Shown here in pieces: positions 1-10,640 of a stretch of 64,000 nt of DNA; the first letter of the stretch is position 1, and every line of letters begins with the position of its first letter. The position numbers and the translations under genes are program-made. The DNA comes from Viscum album (Eukaryota; Streptophyta; Magnoliopsida; Santalales; Viscaceae): contig OY728119.1 of assembly GCA_963277665.1 (NCBI GenBank), positions 312,066,206 through 312,130,205 on the forward strand, in the 5' to 3' direction. The notes beneath the pieces were generated by a model that saw only the letters and a list, made by a program, of their open reading frames with translations, was not told the origin of the DNA and searched no databases.

Positions 1-308
1 TCATTATCTATATTTGTATTCATATCTGACGATCCATAAAACGCAGTTTTATCCCAGCCAGTAGCTACATTCGCTTTTTCTCCGTGTTTATTCCAACATT
101 TATAACTCCGATCTATTCCGTGACATATCAAATGTTCTTCCAACTCCTCTGGAGTAAGTAGTCTATAATAACAACAACGTAAACACGGACAAAGGATTTG
201 AGAAGGATCCTTTGTGTGATCCTTTGCAAACTTGATGAACTCTTTCACTCCGTTCTCGTACTCTATTGTTAAACGATTAGAATCCATCCAATCTTTATTC
301 ATATTCAT
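1..308 (-). CDS. CACTA (En/Spm-type) transposase, N-terminal transposase-associated domain, partial
   Basis: The minus strand is open from an ATG at 306-308 to the window edge: 102 codons with no stop. The translation begins MNMNKDWMDSNRL and carries a Cys-Pro-Cys-Leu-Arg-Cys-Cys cluster near residues 40-46. It is followed by HLICHGIDRSYKCW (residues 59-72) and a Trp-rich tail. This spacing (W-M near the start, L-C-P-C-x-x-C, H-L-x-x-x-G) is that of the plant transposase-associated domain at the N-terminus of TNP2-type CACTA transposases, a zinc-binding-like DNA-recognition region. The gene would continue left, outside the window. The GC-rich block, hairpin array and CACTA terminus at 2824-3779 lie upstream of it, as expected for the 5' end of the same element. 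Whether the rest of the gene is intact cannot be seen. Confidence 0.82.
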   Translation of the reverse strand, partial: MNMNKDWMDSNRLTIEYENGVKEFIKFAKDHTKDPSQILCPCLRCCYYRLLTPEELEEHLICHGIDRSYKCWNKHGEKANVATGWDKTAFYGSSDMNTNIDN

Positions 309-899
309 CCTATTTGAATCTCAAATATTAGTATTTATGGTTCAAGTACACAAAAGAAGACTTCCAAATACAGTAGAAGGGAACCACTTCCTTGGAAGGA
401 GATCAAGTAGTCTAACCTATAATCAAGATTCATAAAAAAGAATATTAGATTCACTAAAAAGATGATTATCTATCACTCTATAAGGAGGATATAACAGGAG
501 ATAGAGGATTTCCAATCGATGAGAGATACCTTTATTAGAGAGAAACCAAACGCATCCACTAGAGCTTCTATCTGATTTGTATAGGCACTCAGGATACAAA
601 AACTATATTTAGAATGCATGTGAGATAAAGAATGAATAATTAAAATAAATAATCCATTATACAATTTAAAATTCATTATCATCTCTATTATGATTTGTAT
701 AGGCACTCAGGATTCATTCTAGTAGTAGTACAGGTTCCCCCATTAATCATGAGTGATAGAGGGAATAGTAGTTTTTGGATTACCTTTCTTGTTTTATACA
801 ATTTATGAAGAAATGACAAGGGTTGGAAGTGTCGAGTGTGTTTGACTTGAAAATAGAGGTTCAGTTGCAACACCCTCTGATGTTTTCTGGAGAGGTTGG
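309..899. other. No gene recognised; CACTA leader or flank
   Basis: This AT-rich stretch lies upstream of the transposase start. The only structure I see is an exact 23-bp direct repeat (listed separately). Short open frames here have no recognisable content. It may be the 5' leader or first intron of the CACTA transposase gene. Confidence 0.4.
573..713. repeat. Exact 23-bp direct repeat bracketing 95 bp
   Basis: The 23-mer tgatttgtataggcactcag plus gat occurs at 573-595 and again at 691-713, identical. The 95 bp between are AT-rich. This could be a small local duplication or the footprint of a short insertion. No terminal inverted repeats are evident in the spacer. Confidence 0.6.
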
Positions 900-2815
900 A
901 CCCAAGGTAGATAAGTTCTAAATTTAGTTCATCTAGAATATTCTAGATAACTTTTCTACTCCTTAGTAGAATAGGGTATAGTTGGTAGCGTATATGTTAT
1001 GGGGGCCAACAATGATCTACTGTGATATTTATTCTTGGGATGAGCATATGGAGGGAATGACTTGGAAGAAAATCTAGGATATGTTCATGGAGCACTTTTA
1101 ACCTACGACATTGAGGAAATGAAAATATGAATATTTAATATGTTTGACATAATTATGTTCGATAATGATAGATTATGTTAGATTCTTCACATACCAGTAA
1201 TGTTTTTATCTAATGTTGACAGGAGATAAGGTATCTATGAAAAAAAAATTAGGATGGACTTAGATGTGAGATTAAGTCCCAGGTAAATATATTTTTTATG
1301 AGGTTTGTTGAGGTGGTGGATCAGGTTCTCATTTCCAAGGGGAACCTAAAGGAGACTTGTAGTGGTGGTAGGGCGGTTTCAATTGAATGATCTAGTGGTA
1401 CATATTATGATAGTAGGATTCACCATTATGATATCTTCCACTAGGGTGGTGGTGGATAGAGTATCTATGTGAGAGGATTTTTCTCTTAGAGAGGTTTTTA
1501 GTCATCTTCAATCAATGAGGTAGGTCTGGTCACATGTTAGGCCTATGACTTTGACCACTAGTGAAGTGTCAATCATGTATCATGATGGTTCATATATATA
1601 GGTTCTACATGAACACTTGTAATATGGGTAGTGATGGATGATCTATATTGGTACAGAGCACCGAATAGGGGAACCTAAAGGAGACTTGTAATAGGGGATC
1701 CTCTCATTATTTTATATCTTATCTCTTGGTAAATGGTTTCTGTTTTATGTTAGAGTACTTTTGTGGGATCATGTTGGTCAACACACCATTGGGGTGTGAT
1801 TAGAAGGCATCTGTCTTCGTAAGGGATGTTCCCTCATGGTTTGTGAGTATTGTTTCATTTTGGATTTATACATGCTTGATATGATATGTATTGAATAGAT
1901 AGTGATGATGTAATTTTTGGTATTTAATCAATATCACATTGATTGTTACCGTAGATGAGTGACCATCATGCCTCATAAGGGTAGATCCCATGTCTTTTAT
2001 GGAGAATGGGATATCTTGGTAGACCATGTAGGACCAGTTCTTCCACAACTAGGTGAGAACATATACCAGTTTACGAATATTTTTCTTGATGATAATGGAT
2101 TGAAACAAGAAATATTTCCCCCAGTAGTAGACTGGTTCTAGGATGTGTTTCATGAGAATTGATCAGGGCTACCACCTAAAAGAGACTTTGAGTTCATGAT
2201 TGAGCTGATGCGTGGAGTTGAGCCATTTTATATAACGCCTTTCAGAATGAAACAAGAATAGATTCAGGAACATAAAACTCAATGAGAGGAGTTAGATTAT
2301 GAAGGGTGCATCTGCTCGAGTATGTCACCTTGGGGATCTCATGTTTTATTTTCCAAGAAGGATGACAGAACATTACATATGTGTTTCTATTAATAGAATA
2401 TGAATCAGATGAAAATTAAGAACAGATATCCACTTCTTTGTATTTTTGATCTATTTGACCAGCTGAGGGGTTCCATATTGTTCTCTAAGATTGATCTAAG
2501 GTTTTTTTATCATCATTTGAGGTTGAGAAATTCTGATATACTATAAACTAATTTTGAAATCATGTATAGTTTTTATGAATTATTCATAATAAAATTTGTG
2601 TTGACGAATTCCCCATGGCATTTATTCTCTTGATGAGTTGAATATTTCACTTGTACCTAGACCAGATTGTAGTTGTTTTATGGATGACATATTGGTGTAA
2701 TACCAAAATAATGATGATCATTCCCAACATCTGGACATCATCATGAGTACACTTAGAGAGAATCAGCTATACACAATCTATCTATATGAAAACATATACA
2801 TCTTCTTCATAGATT
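900..2815 (+). pseudogene. Decayed Ty3/gypsy gag-pol remnant
   Basis: No long frame survives, but conserved order and motifs do. A gag-like stretch (tryptophan-lysine-lysine, later PTTLRK) is read at about 1060-1140. The protease-to-RT linker and the start of reverse transcriptase appear at about 2110-2260, read as PKRDFEF, then an E-P-F-Y-I-T-P-F-R-M block. The RT core follows at about 2300-2530. The catalytic box reads F-M-D-D-I-L-V at 2677-2697, immediately followed by a stop. It continues with H-L-D-I-I-M-S-T-L-R-E-N-Q. Multiple stops and frameshifts make it dead. The copy ends abruptly next to the GC-rich block at about 2820, so it probably inserted into, or was truncated against, the CACTA element whose transposase start is at 308. 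No LTRs were recognised. Confidence 0.75.
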
Positions 2816-2823
2816 GTTACCTT

Positions 2824-3090
2824 AAGGCGGCGGCCGAGGGCGTTGCGGGTTGCGGAAGGCGGCCGCGGAGGGCGACCGAGGGCGGCCGAGTGAGGCGGAG
2901 GGCGGCGGAGGCGGAGGAGAGCGGCCGAGGGCGGCCGAGGGCGGCCGAGGGCGGCAGAGAACGGCGGCCGAGGGCGTTGCGGGTAGCCGAGGGCGGCAGG
3001 CGGTGGAGGTCGGCCGAGGGTGTTGCGGGCGGCGGAGGACGGCGAGTGTACCGAGGGCGGCAAGCTCCGGCGAAGCGAACACAGCAGCGG
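2824..3090. repeat. GC-rich minisatellite, decamer gcggccgagg
   Basis: About 270 bp of nearly pure G and C on the plus strand, built from degenerate tandem copies of gcggccgagg with variants such as gcggcggagg. It is CpG-dense and sharply different from the AT-rich DNA on both sides. It abuts the hairpin array leading to the CACTA terminus. In En/Spm a GC-rich control region lies just inside the 5' subterminal repeats, so by position this block may be the equivalent. Open frames across it on all frames are by-products of the repeat. Confidence 0.85.
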
Positions 3091-3189
3091 TATTCGGGAG
3101 AAGAGTAGCAGGGTTACGGTTCCGCGAGGGCTTTAGCTGCGATAAAACGAGGGCACTGTGCGACCGACTTTATAAAAAAGTCAACTAAG

Positions 3190-3752
3190 GTTTTATCAGC
3201 GCTAAAAAAGCGCTGATAAAGGCTACCTTTATCAGCGCTAAAATTATAGCGCTGATAAAATCTAGCTTTATCAGCGCTTTTCTAGCGCTGATAATATTAT
3301 GATTTATCAGCGCTAGAAAAGCGCTGATAAAGATTCCCCATATCAGCGCTACAATTTTAGCGCTGATACAGGGTCTCTTTATCAGCGCTTTTTTAGCGCT
3401 GATAAAGATAATTTTTATCAGCGCTTTTTGAGCGCTGATAAAGGATACCCTATATCAGTGCTGAAATTTGAGCACTGATAGAGGTGTTCTGTATCAGCGC
3501 TTTTTTAGCGCTTATATAGGAGAACCTTTATCAGCGCCTTTTGAGCGCTGATAAAGACCAACTGTATCAGCGCTAAAATTTTAGCGCTGATACAGATCAT
3601 ATTTATCAGCGCTTTTCTAGCGCTGATAAATATTACTATTATCAGCGCTAATAAAGCGCTGATAAACATTATCTTTTTCAGCGCTGTAATTTTAGCGCTG
3701 ATATAGGGTATCCTTTATCAGCGGTTTTGCTTAGCGTTGTTATAAGGGCGCG
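3190..3752. repeat. Array of about 15 hairpin units, arm TTTATCAGCGCT
   Basis: Roughly every 36-38 bp there is a perfect or near-perfect inverted repeat: TTTATCAGCGCT, a 4-8 nt A/T-rich loop, then AGCGCTGATAAA. I count 15 consecutive units. Spacers between units are 4-10 nt and vary. Unit 8 (about 3453-3481) reads tatcagtgct and agcactgata, so both arms carry matching changes. The last unit, next to the terminus, is degenerate. Arrays of short inverted motifs just inside the ends are typical of CACTA elements, where the element's own proteins bind them. Confidence 0.9.
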
Positions 3753-3765
3753 CTTCCCTTGCCCG

Positions 3766-3779
3766 TTTTTGTAGTAGTG
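3766..3779 (-). mobile_element. CACTA terminal inverted repeat (right end)
   Basis: The plus strand reads tttttgtagtagtg, whose complement starts CACTACTACAAAAA. This is the standard CACTA terminus, facing the hairpin array. The 3 bp outside are aga, but the partner end is not in the window, so the target duplication cannot be verified. Together with the transposase start at 308, this suggests the element's 5' end lies here and its 3' end is left of the window. Confidence 0.8.
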
Positions 3780-3989
3780 AGAGCTGATCACAATGTAGAT
3801 GCTGGGGAGGAGTAGTTTCAAGTGGTCATAGTCTGTATGATTTCCTAAGCCTATGGGAAATATAATTTCTAAGCCTGCGGGCCTTTTAAGGGTTCCCCCT
3901 CATCCCTTGAAAAGGGTTATCAGAAAATCAATAAAAAAGAAGGCCTTCGGGCCATTCAGTCAGTTAAATATGAAAATATCCATATAGTT

Positions 3990-5200
3990 CTAAGCATGGT
4001 GGCATTATAAGGTCTATACTGAGAACATATAGATGTAAATATGGATTTACTTTATGATGATTTAGAGGTATAAATTTTCATGAAGAAACCAATAGGTTTC
4101 ACAAAATAAGGTAACTAGAACTTAGTTTTCAAATAGAAGAAAAGTTTTTATGGACTGAAGCAATCATTGAGATAGTGGAATCGAAATTTCGATGCTTTCA
4201 TATCGGAAAAAGGATTTAATGAAATGCAAGTCATTGTTGCTATTGGGATTCATGTAATGATGGGACATTCATCATATTACTCTTGTATGTGAATGAAATT
4301 TTTCTAGCTGGACCGGGTCATAAAAAGATTTGGAATCTGAAAGGTGATTTGTCTGGAAGATTCAAGATGAAAGATCTCAAACAAGTCAAAAAGATTTGGG
4401 GGTGAGGATTGAGAGGGATAGAAAATCTAGAACTTTGGTGTTATCCCAGAGAGACTACATCCGAAAGATCATTGAAAAAATTGGGATGACAGGGTACAAG
4501 CCATCCTCAACATCACTTGTTGAACACTTCAAATTATCTAGGGCATGGTCACTAGAAATAGAGTATGAGGACCAACACATGGTGAAGGTGTTGTTTTCAT
4601 CAATTGTTAGAAGTTTGATGTATGCGGTGATTTGTACTCAGTTGAAAATTACTTTTTCAATGGGATCTATAAGTCACTTTATATTAAAGCCTGGAAGGAA
4701 ATATCAAGAAGTCGTTAAGTGGACCATCCAATGCTTGAAAAGATCAGAAGAAGGTACTATATGCTTTGGGGAGGAATATGTGTTTCAAGGATTTGTGGAT
4801 AAAGACTTTACTAGAGATTTAGATGCCCAAAATAGAATTTGTGTTTACCTATAGAGGAACATCGATCAATTGGATGCCATGGATTCAAAGATTTGTTACT
4901 CGAAGTACAACAGAAGAAAAGTATATAGGGGAAACAGAGGCGGGGAAGAAGTTGGTTTGGTTGATGTGTTTTCTAAAGGAACTTAGAAGAAGTCATAAGG
5001 GTGAAGTTTTATTCTCTAAAAATCAGAGTGTGATTCACTTGGCTTGAAATATGGTGTTCCATGCATGGATGATTCATATTGACCTGAAGTACCACTTGAT
5101 CTAGAACATGCTGGATAATAAAGTGTTTGATCAGCAGAAGATGGTTGAAAGCTAAAATATGGAGGATATTTTCACTAAATCATTGGTTTAAAAAAATTCT
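3990..5200 (+). pseudogene. Ty1/copia reverse transcriptase-RNase H remnant (copia A)
   Basis: Broken frames read in order as copia RT and RNase H. MKKPIGF and FYGLKQSLR lie around 4080-4165. The catalytic box is at 4286-4297 and reads Y-V-N-E instead of the active YVDD. The longest open piece (4396-4854, 152 codons) begins with the RT thumb, GVRIERDRKSRTLVLSQRDY, and runs into the RNase H connection. A second piece (4823-5047) carries W-M-P-W then STTEEKYIGETEAGKKLVWL of RNase H. The C-terminal tail continues in broken frames to about 5200. The element is catalytically dead. Its polypurine tract and 3' LTR follow directly. Confidence 0.88.
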
Positions 5201-5345
5201 GAGGCAATGTCACACCTCAGTGGGACTTGGGTCAACTGAAGGATAATGGAGAACAATTCATGTTACAGAAGAGAAAGAGGAATGTTTGTTTGTTTATTTT
5301 GCTAAAGTGTTGGAGCTTTTACAAAGGTTTCCCTGAGATATTATT

Positions 5346-5357
5346 CAAGTGGGAGAT
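5346..5357 (+). other. Copia A polypurine tract
   Basis: The sequence caagtgggagat sits immediately before the 3' LTR start. This is the usual copia plus-strand priming tract and its position fixes the LTR boundary. Confidence 0.75.
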
Positions 5358-5611
5358 TTTTGGGATGTGAAGTTTGTTTTAGTTCATTAGATTTAGGTCA
5401 TTGTAATTAGGTCTCCATAATTTGAGTCATCTCTGCGTGCCAACGGTGGTAGAAAAATCTATCAAGGAAGCAATGTAACCATTAAAAGATCATATATTAT
5501 GATGGAACTATGGAGGACTGAAATTTTTGGAAAAAGTAGAAGTTTCTATAATGATGTGTCTAGAAGAGTTCACTGAGGCAAGCGGTTGAATGTTAAAGGT
5601 CAGCCATAGAT
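5358..5611 (+). mobile_element. Copia A 3' LTR, left part
   Basis: The LTR starts ttttggga (expected TGTTGGGA, one change) directly after the polypurine tract. It is cut at 5611 by insertion of the Tekay 1 element and resumes at 16842. The two parts sum to about 840 bp, a usual copia LTR length. Confidence 0.75.
5607..5611. repeat. Target site duplication TAGAT (Tekay 1, left)
   Basis: tagat directly before the element start, repeated exactly at 16837-16841 after the element end. A 5-bp duplication is standard for LTR retrotransposon integration and proves the outer boundaries. Confidence 0.93.
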
Positions 5612-8600
5612 TGTCACAAACCGTCCCCTGGGGCCCATGTTGTGACTACCTCAAGCCTGCCTTCCTTAGGCCAGGGGCTGGTGACTAGCACCAAAGGCGT
5701 AATTCCATAAAATTGGTAAGGCATTGCCATTATAACTTGTAAACACACACACAATCAAGCACACAACTGGACAAAACACCAAGTAAACTGTATAACAAAA
5801 GAGCGTGGAAAGTAAAAGAGGCCAGAATACAAGCCCAACAGTAAAGGTACAAGTACAACTGAAATGCAATACAACTGAAGAAAGAGAAAAGACAGCTACC
5901 GGATCATCCTCTGAGGTTCCTACCTGAAGGGTAGGTACAGATTGCCTCCTCAGCACTCCACGTCCGTCCGTCTCCTCCGGGTACCGACATGTTGTATGGT
6001 CCACCTCCGAGTACCATCCAGTCCTGGTACTCTCAGCCTCCGTCAACGTTGTCTGTCGTATGCATCCAACACAACAAGGTGCAGGCATAGCCTATGCAGG
6101 GGTGAGTATAAAGATACTCAGTAGGGACCCTGAGACCCTCAAGGTCTCACAAAATCCACCAAGGATAAACCACAAAATAATGAAATCAACAGATAACCCT
6201 ACTTAGTTATATGACCATACATATACCTAAGTTATCAAGTGATTCATCTCAATCATGAAGAAAACATAGAAAAACTGGATCAGCTCAACCAGGATTTTAT
6301 TCTAGGGGTAGTATCAAGTAACATCCCCAGTCACATTGTCGAAACCTCAGCTGCTGGAGAACTCCTCCTCTATCGAGTACAATGGGCCTGCCACGACACC
6401 AAGTGTGTTTCCCACTAACCTTGAACTTTTGAGGTACTCTTCCTGTCGAGTATCGTGGATCTGCCGTGTCATCAAGCACACTCCCAACTGTGGGCATGCC
6501 GTGTCACCAAGCACGCTCCCCCTCGTAGCCTGCTGAGGTACTCCTCCTGTCGAATACAGTGGGTCTGCCACGACACCAAGTCACTCCCCACTATGGGTCT
6601 TCCGCAACACAATGGCGCTCCCCACTAGGCTAGTCGAGTCACTCTGAGTCGTAACGGTCAGCAGTCATCAGGTCTCAGCCAACTACTAGGTCTCCGCACT
6701 ACGCTCGCTCGTTTCCAGGAGGATCCGATCCACGAGCTACTGGGAGATACTTCAACTATCTCAAAGTCCCATGAAGAAGTATCTCAAAGCTCTGCCACGT
6801 CATAGGGGTCTCAACGCAATAGACGGTGCCTCAATCGAACGCCCGATCTGTGAGTTATTAGCCTTTTAGTCCCGGGGGGGCAGTTGGATTCGTGCTTGAT
6901 CCAACCTGACTATTTCCCACCTCAATCCAAATCTCAATGGGGTATCTCTCAAAAGAACTGAATCGCTCTAAGACTTCCAGCGTCACTGACGGTTCGTCAA
7001 ACGGACGTCCAGTGCCAAAGATATGGCCAAAAGAAAGTAGAAGGTCGTAATGGGCCAAAGTCCGTTCTGACCCGGTCGGACCGACCCGGCCCGACCTGGC
7101 ATGGGTCGACCCGGTTCAGGTCGACCCGGACCAACCCACTGGGTCAGGCCCGACCCTTGATGTGGCCCGGTCCACTGGAAGGTCCAGCAGGCAGCGAGGG
7201 CCGCAGGACCCGTGGGGGCCATAGGACGGCTCGGTCACGGGGGTGCCGCGAGGGCACGGGGCCGATTCAGCCGGGGCGCCGTGAGGGGCGCGGTCTGGTT
7301 CGGCCAAGGCACCGTGAGGGCGTTGGCCGGTTTGGGAGGCCCGCGGGCAGCGCGATCCAGGGAGTCTCGAAGGGTCGGCGGCGGCACGGCCGGTTCGGTC
7401 GGTGGGTGGCGCGAGCCGGGGCGTGGGGCCGGTTTGGCCGCGGCGCCGCAAGGGGTGGCGCGGGTCGCGGTGGCCGTGGGTGGCAGCACTATTGCCTTCG
7501 TCGCCTTTTTCATCTTCCTTCATTCTGATGAACACCACAAAGAAGAGCGTCGGAGGGGGTCTGGCCATGTTAGTTTGGACCACACCCTCTGCGTTTAGAG
7601 TGGTAGCATATGGGTCAACAAGAAAGAAGAATGTCAAGCTTACAACTTCCCGCAACGTTTCATTCCCAATCCGCAAAAGAAACCAAGGTAAGAATATGGA
7701 AAAATTATTATCACACAAATAATCCCCCTAACTGATCGTCTGATGACGTCGACGAAGAGGGAATAAGGTGAAGTTGTCATCATTTGTTGCGTCCGCCACA
7801 CACCTCCAATCCCGAGCTCTTGCGTCGGTTCGTCGTAGATAAGGATGTCCCACATCGGAAGAAGTCCCGAGGAAGAAGGTCGAAGGAGGTCGGCATTCTT
7901 CTTTGGGGAGCGCATTCTTTGTTGGAGAAGGTGTTCTTCGTTGGAGAGTGTAATCCTCCAAATTTTGGGCATCGCGTCACTTTACCAGCGCTTCGTCGCT
8001 TGGTGAAGTCGTCCCAAATCCTCCTCCCAAGCTCCATATATATAGAAGAGGGGGTAGGTAGGTAACGATCCTGGAATTTATGATGGTTCATTTATTAGGA
8101 ACCTTCCTAAATTTCAACGACGCTGTTAATTTAAAAAGGGGGCAAGCCAATTAACTAAGTTGGCACAATTAAAGGTATGTGCGTTGGCACAATTAATGTG
8201 GAGGAAGTCAAGAGGCTCCTCCACATTAATGAGGGGGTTGAGAGTTTCTCTCAATTAAAGGAGGGTTTAGTCCCAGGTGGTCCCCACCACCATAACCTCT
8301 CATGGGAGGTTATGGTTCGGGTGGTCCCCACCGTCATATCCTCTCATGAGAGGTTAAGGTCTGGTGTTCTCCACACCTCAACTTCCACATGGAGGTTTAG
8401 TTCCGATGGACCCCACCTACCAACACCCACATGGGTGTTGCAAATAAAAATAAAAAATTCATACGCTTTTATTTTTATTTTATTCACACAAGAAAAACCC
8501 AAAAACTAACTTTCACCCTCGACCAACTGTCGTCAAGGTGAAAGTATTATTAAGTGAATATCGGCATTGTGAGTTCAACGGTGCCCTCCGATTTCAATTC

Positions 8601-8781
8601 TGAGCACAGGTTCAAAAGTTAGAAAAACTCTCTCGCACGTTTACTGAACCTACTCGAAATAAAGTTCAGAAATTCATTCTAGGCACTCCGGGCCTCGGAA
8701 TCACATGCCGTCAATTTTCAAAGACTCATAAAATTCCCATATATTTAAAAAACAATTACATGAAAATTGCGGGTCTATACA
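5612..8781 (-). repeat. Tekay 1 3' LTR (left copy)
   Basis: Begins tgtcacaaacc and ends gggtctataca on the plus strand, giving TG...CA ends. It holds a very GC-rich CpG block at about 7070-7490 and a region of degenerate internal modules (core acggttcgtcaaacggac near 6988-7010). It is 3170 bp. Open frames across the GC-rich block are low-complexity artefacts. Confidence 0.9.
8036..8044 (-). promoter_or_regulatory. Probable LTR TATA box (left copy)
   Basis: atatatata within ccatatatatag; on the minus strand this reads ctatatatatgg, about 740 bp from the sense start of the LTR. The same motif is kept in the right LTR at 16092-16100. Presumed RNA polymerase II promoter of the element. Confidence 0.45.
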
Positions 8782-8793
8782 TTCTCCCCACCT
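8782..8793 (-). other. Tekay 1 polypurine tract
   Basis: On the minus strand aggtggggagaa lies directly before the 3' LTR (which starts TGTATAGACCC in sense). Purine-only, correct position. Confidence 0.75.
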
Positions 8794-8809
8794 CAGGCTT
8801 CACATCCCC

Positions 8810-9100
8810 GCAAGCCACGACTCAAACTAAGGGAACAAGTGGAGGTACTAAGCACGCATCTGAGCCTCCTGCTCCTATGTGCTCTTCTGGAGGTTCATGT
8901 ACTACCAGCGAACGCGCACCAAAGGTATCGACCATCCACAAAGGACTTGTTCCTGTCGATCCTCAATCTCTACTGGAACCTCCGTAAAATTCTCCCCATC
9001 GTTAACGTCCAGCTCGCCATAGTCGATGATGTGATAAGGGTCGTGCATGTATCTCCTCAGCTGGGATATGTGGAAGACGTTGCGCACCCGGTGCAACTAA
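8810..9100 (-). pseudogene. Tekay 1 chromodomain-like C-terminal tail
   Basis: The minus-strand piece reads VRNVFHISQLRRY, which is the integrase C-terminal extension of gypsy elements. It then continues DPYHIIDYGELDVNDGENF to QVLCGWSIPLVRVRW. After a stop it continues STxEQEAQMRA, like the chromodomain helix of chromoviruses that guides integration to heterochromatin. In-frame stops interrupt the end. Similar remnants survive in Tekay 2 at 34890-35040. Confidence 0.7.
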
Positions 9101-10123
9101 GTTGGAAGAGCTAAGCGGTATGCCACCTCTCTAACTCTGTTGAGGACCTAAAAATGTCTGATGAACCTCAGAGATAACTTGTCGCCTCGGGCAAATCTCC
9201 GTAAACCCCGTTGAGGTGAGACCCGTAGAAAGACGTGGTCGCCATCTTCGAACTCCAGAGGTCTCTATCTCCTGTCGGCATACGACTTCTGCCTGCTTTG
9301 TGCAGTCTTCATCTGCTCCTGGATGACCTGCACCTTCTCTGTGATAGCCCGTACCATCTCTGGTCCCACTAGTGCTGACTCCCCTGGGTCAGTCCAGCAC
9401 AAGGGTGATCTGCAAGGTCGCCCGTATAACGCCTCAAAAGGTGTCATCCCAATGGTGGAGTGATAGTTGTTGTTGTACGCAAACTCCACCAAAGGAAACT
9501 TATCCTCCAAGCTGCGACCAAAGTTGAGAACATAAGAACGCAACATGTCCTCAGGGGTCTGAATAGTCTGCTCAGCCTGACCATCCGTCTGAGGATGGAA
9601 GGCAGTGCTCAAAGTAAGCTGCGTCCCGAAAGCCTCCTGCAACCCCTTCCATATCCGAGAAGTAAAATGTGTATCACGATCAAAGACAATCATCATGGGT
9701 ACTCCATGTAGCTGCACAATCTCCTACACATAGAGGCGTCACAAGCTCTCTACTAAACCATGCTCTCTGATCGGTAAGAAGTGGGCCGACTTGGTGAGTC
9801 GGTCGACGATCACCAAAATCGAGTCATGCCCCCTGGATGTATGTGGAAGACCCATCACGAAGTCCATGGATATCCCATCCCACTTCCACTCTGGGACCTC
9901 TAAAGGCTGAACCAAGCCTGCTGGTACCTGATGCTCCGCCTTCACTTGCTGACAAGTGAGGCATCGAGAGACAAACTCTACAACTACTTTCTTCATTCCC
10001 GGCCACCAGTGATGACATCGGAGGTCCTGGTACATCTTTTCCACTCCTGGATATACCGTTAGAGGGGATGTGTGGAACTCCCTCAACACTTCCTCCTAAA
10101 GTGACACTGGTGCCATGATACAT
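9101..10123 (-). pseudogene. Tekay 1 integrase
   Basis: The minus strand reads the H2C2 region (HHWWPGMKK, then SRCLTCQQVKAEHQ) and the catalytic core. The first Asp lies in WDGISMDFVMGLP, the second in IVFDRDTHFTS and the Glu in TPEDMLRSYV, so the DDE triad is still present. Then come YNNNYHSTIGMTPFEALYGR and the C-terminal region. At least two in-frame stops (between the pieces ending near 9739 and starting at 9717) plus others break the frame. The probable function was insertion of element cDNA into the genome; this copy is dead. Confidence 0.88.
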
Positions 10124-10169
10124 CTTCTGAAGAGGATGACGTTCTCCCTACCTTCAGAAAATCAATCAG

Positions 10170-10640
10170 GTGCCTGCCCTATGGATATATGAGCATGTTG
10201 TGTCTCGCAGTCAGTGTCCCCACATTGTGCCTCCCTGGCTCACTGAATAAGTGGGGGAGTGACTGTAAGATACTAAAGAAAAGTTGCTCCATCTCTATCC
10301 ACAAAGGATATCTGCAAAGCAGCCAGCTGCTCTGTCGCCTCACCTAGCAGCTGCATACCAGACCTCCTACCGAGTGCATCTGCAACAATGTTCCCCTTCC
10401 CAGGAGTATATACTATCTCGAAGTCATAGTCCTGAAGGAACTCAATCCAACGTCGTTGTCTCAGGTTCAAGTCCTTCTGGGAGAAGATATACTTGAGACT
10501 CTTGTGATCAGAGTACACGGTAAAACACTCACCCATCAGATAGTGTCACCACATCTTCAAGGAGAAGTCCACTACTGCTAACTCCAGGTCATGGGTAGCG
10601 TAGTTCTGCTCGTGTTGTCTCAGATTTCGAGAACTATAAG
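10170..10640 (-). pseudogene. Tekay 1 RNase H
   Basis: The minus-strand piece 10273-10536 starts MGECFTVYSDHKSLKYIFSQ, continues LNLRQRRWIEFLQDYDFEI and then TPGKGNIVADALGRR. This is the classic gypsy RNase H C-terminal half (SDHKSLKY with a catalytic Asp). The N-terminal half is readable upstream in broken frames to about 10640. Confidence 0.85.

Noticed and set aside
2743..3188. Long open frames on several frames of both strands across the GC-rich block
   Set aside because: They are produced by the decamer repeat (few stop triplets in GC-only DNA) and give Arg/Gly/Ala or Pro/Arg low-complexity proteins.
3190..3752. Regularly spaced palindromic repeats resembling a CRISPR array
   Set aside because: Plant context, spacers of only 4-10 nt, units that are themselves hairpins, and a CACTA terminus next door. 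It is a transposon subterminal array.
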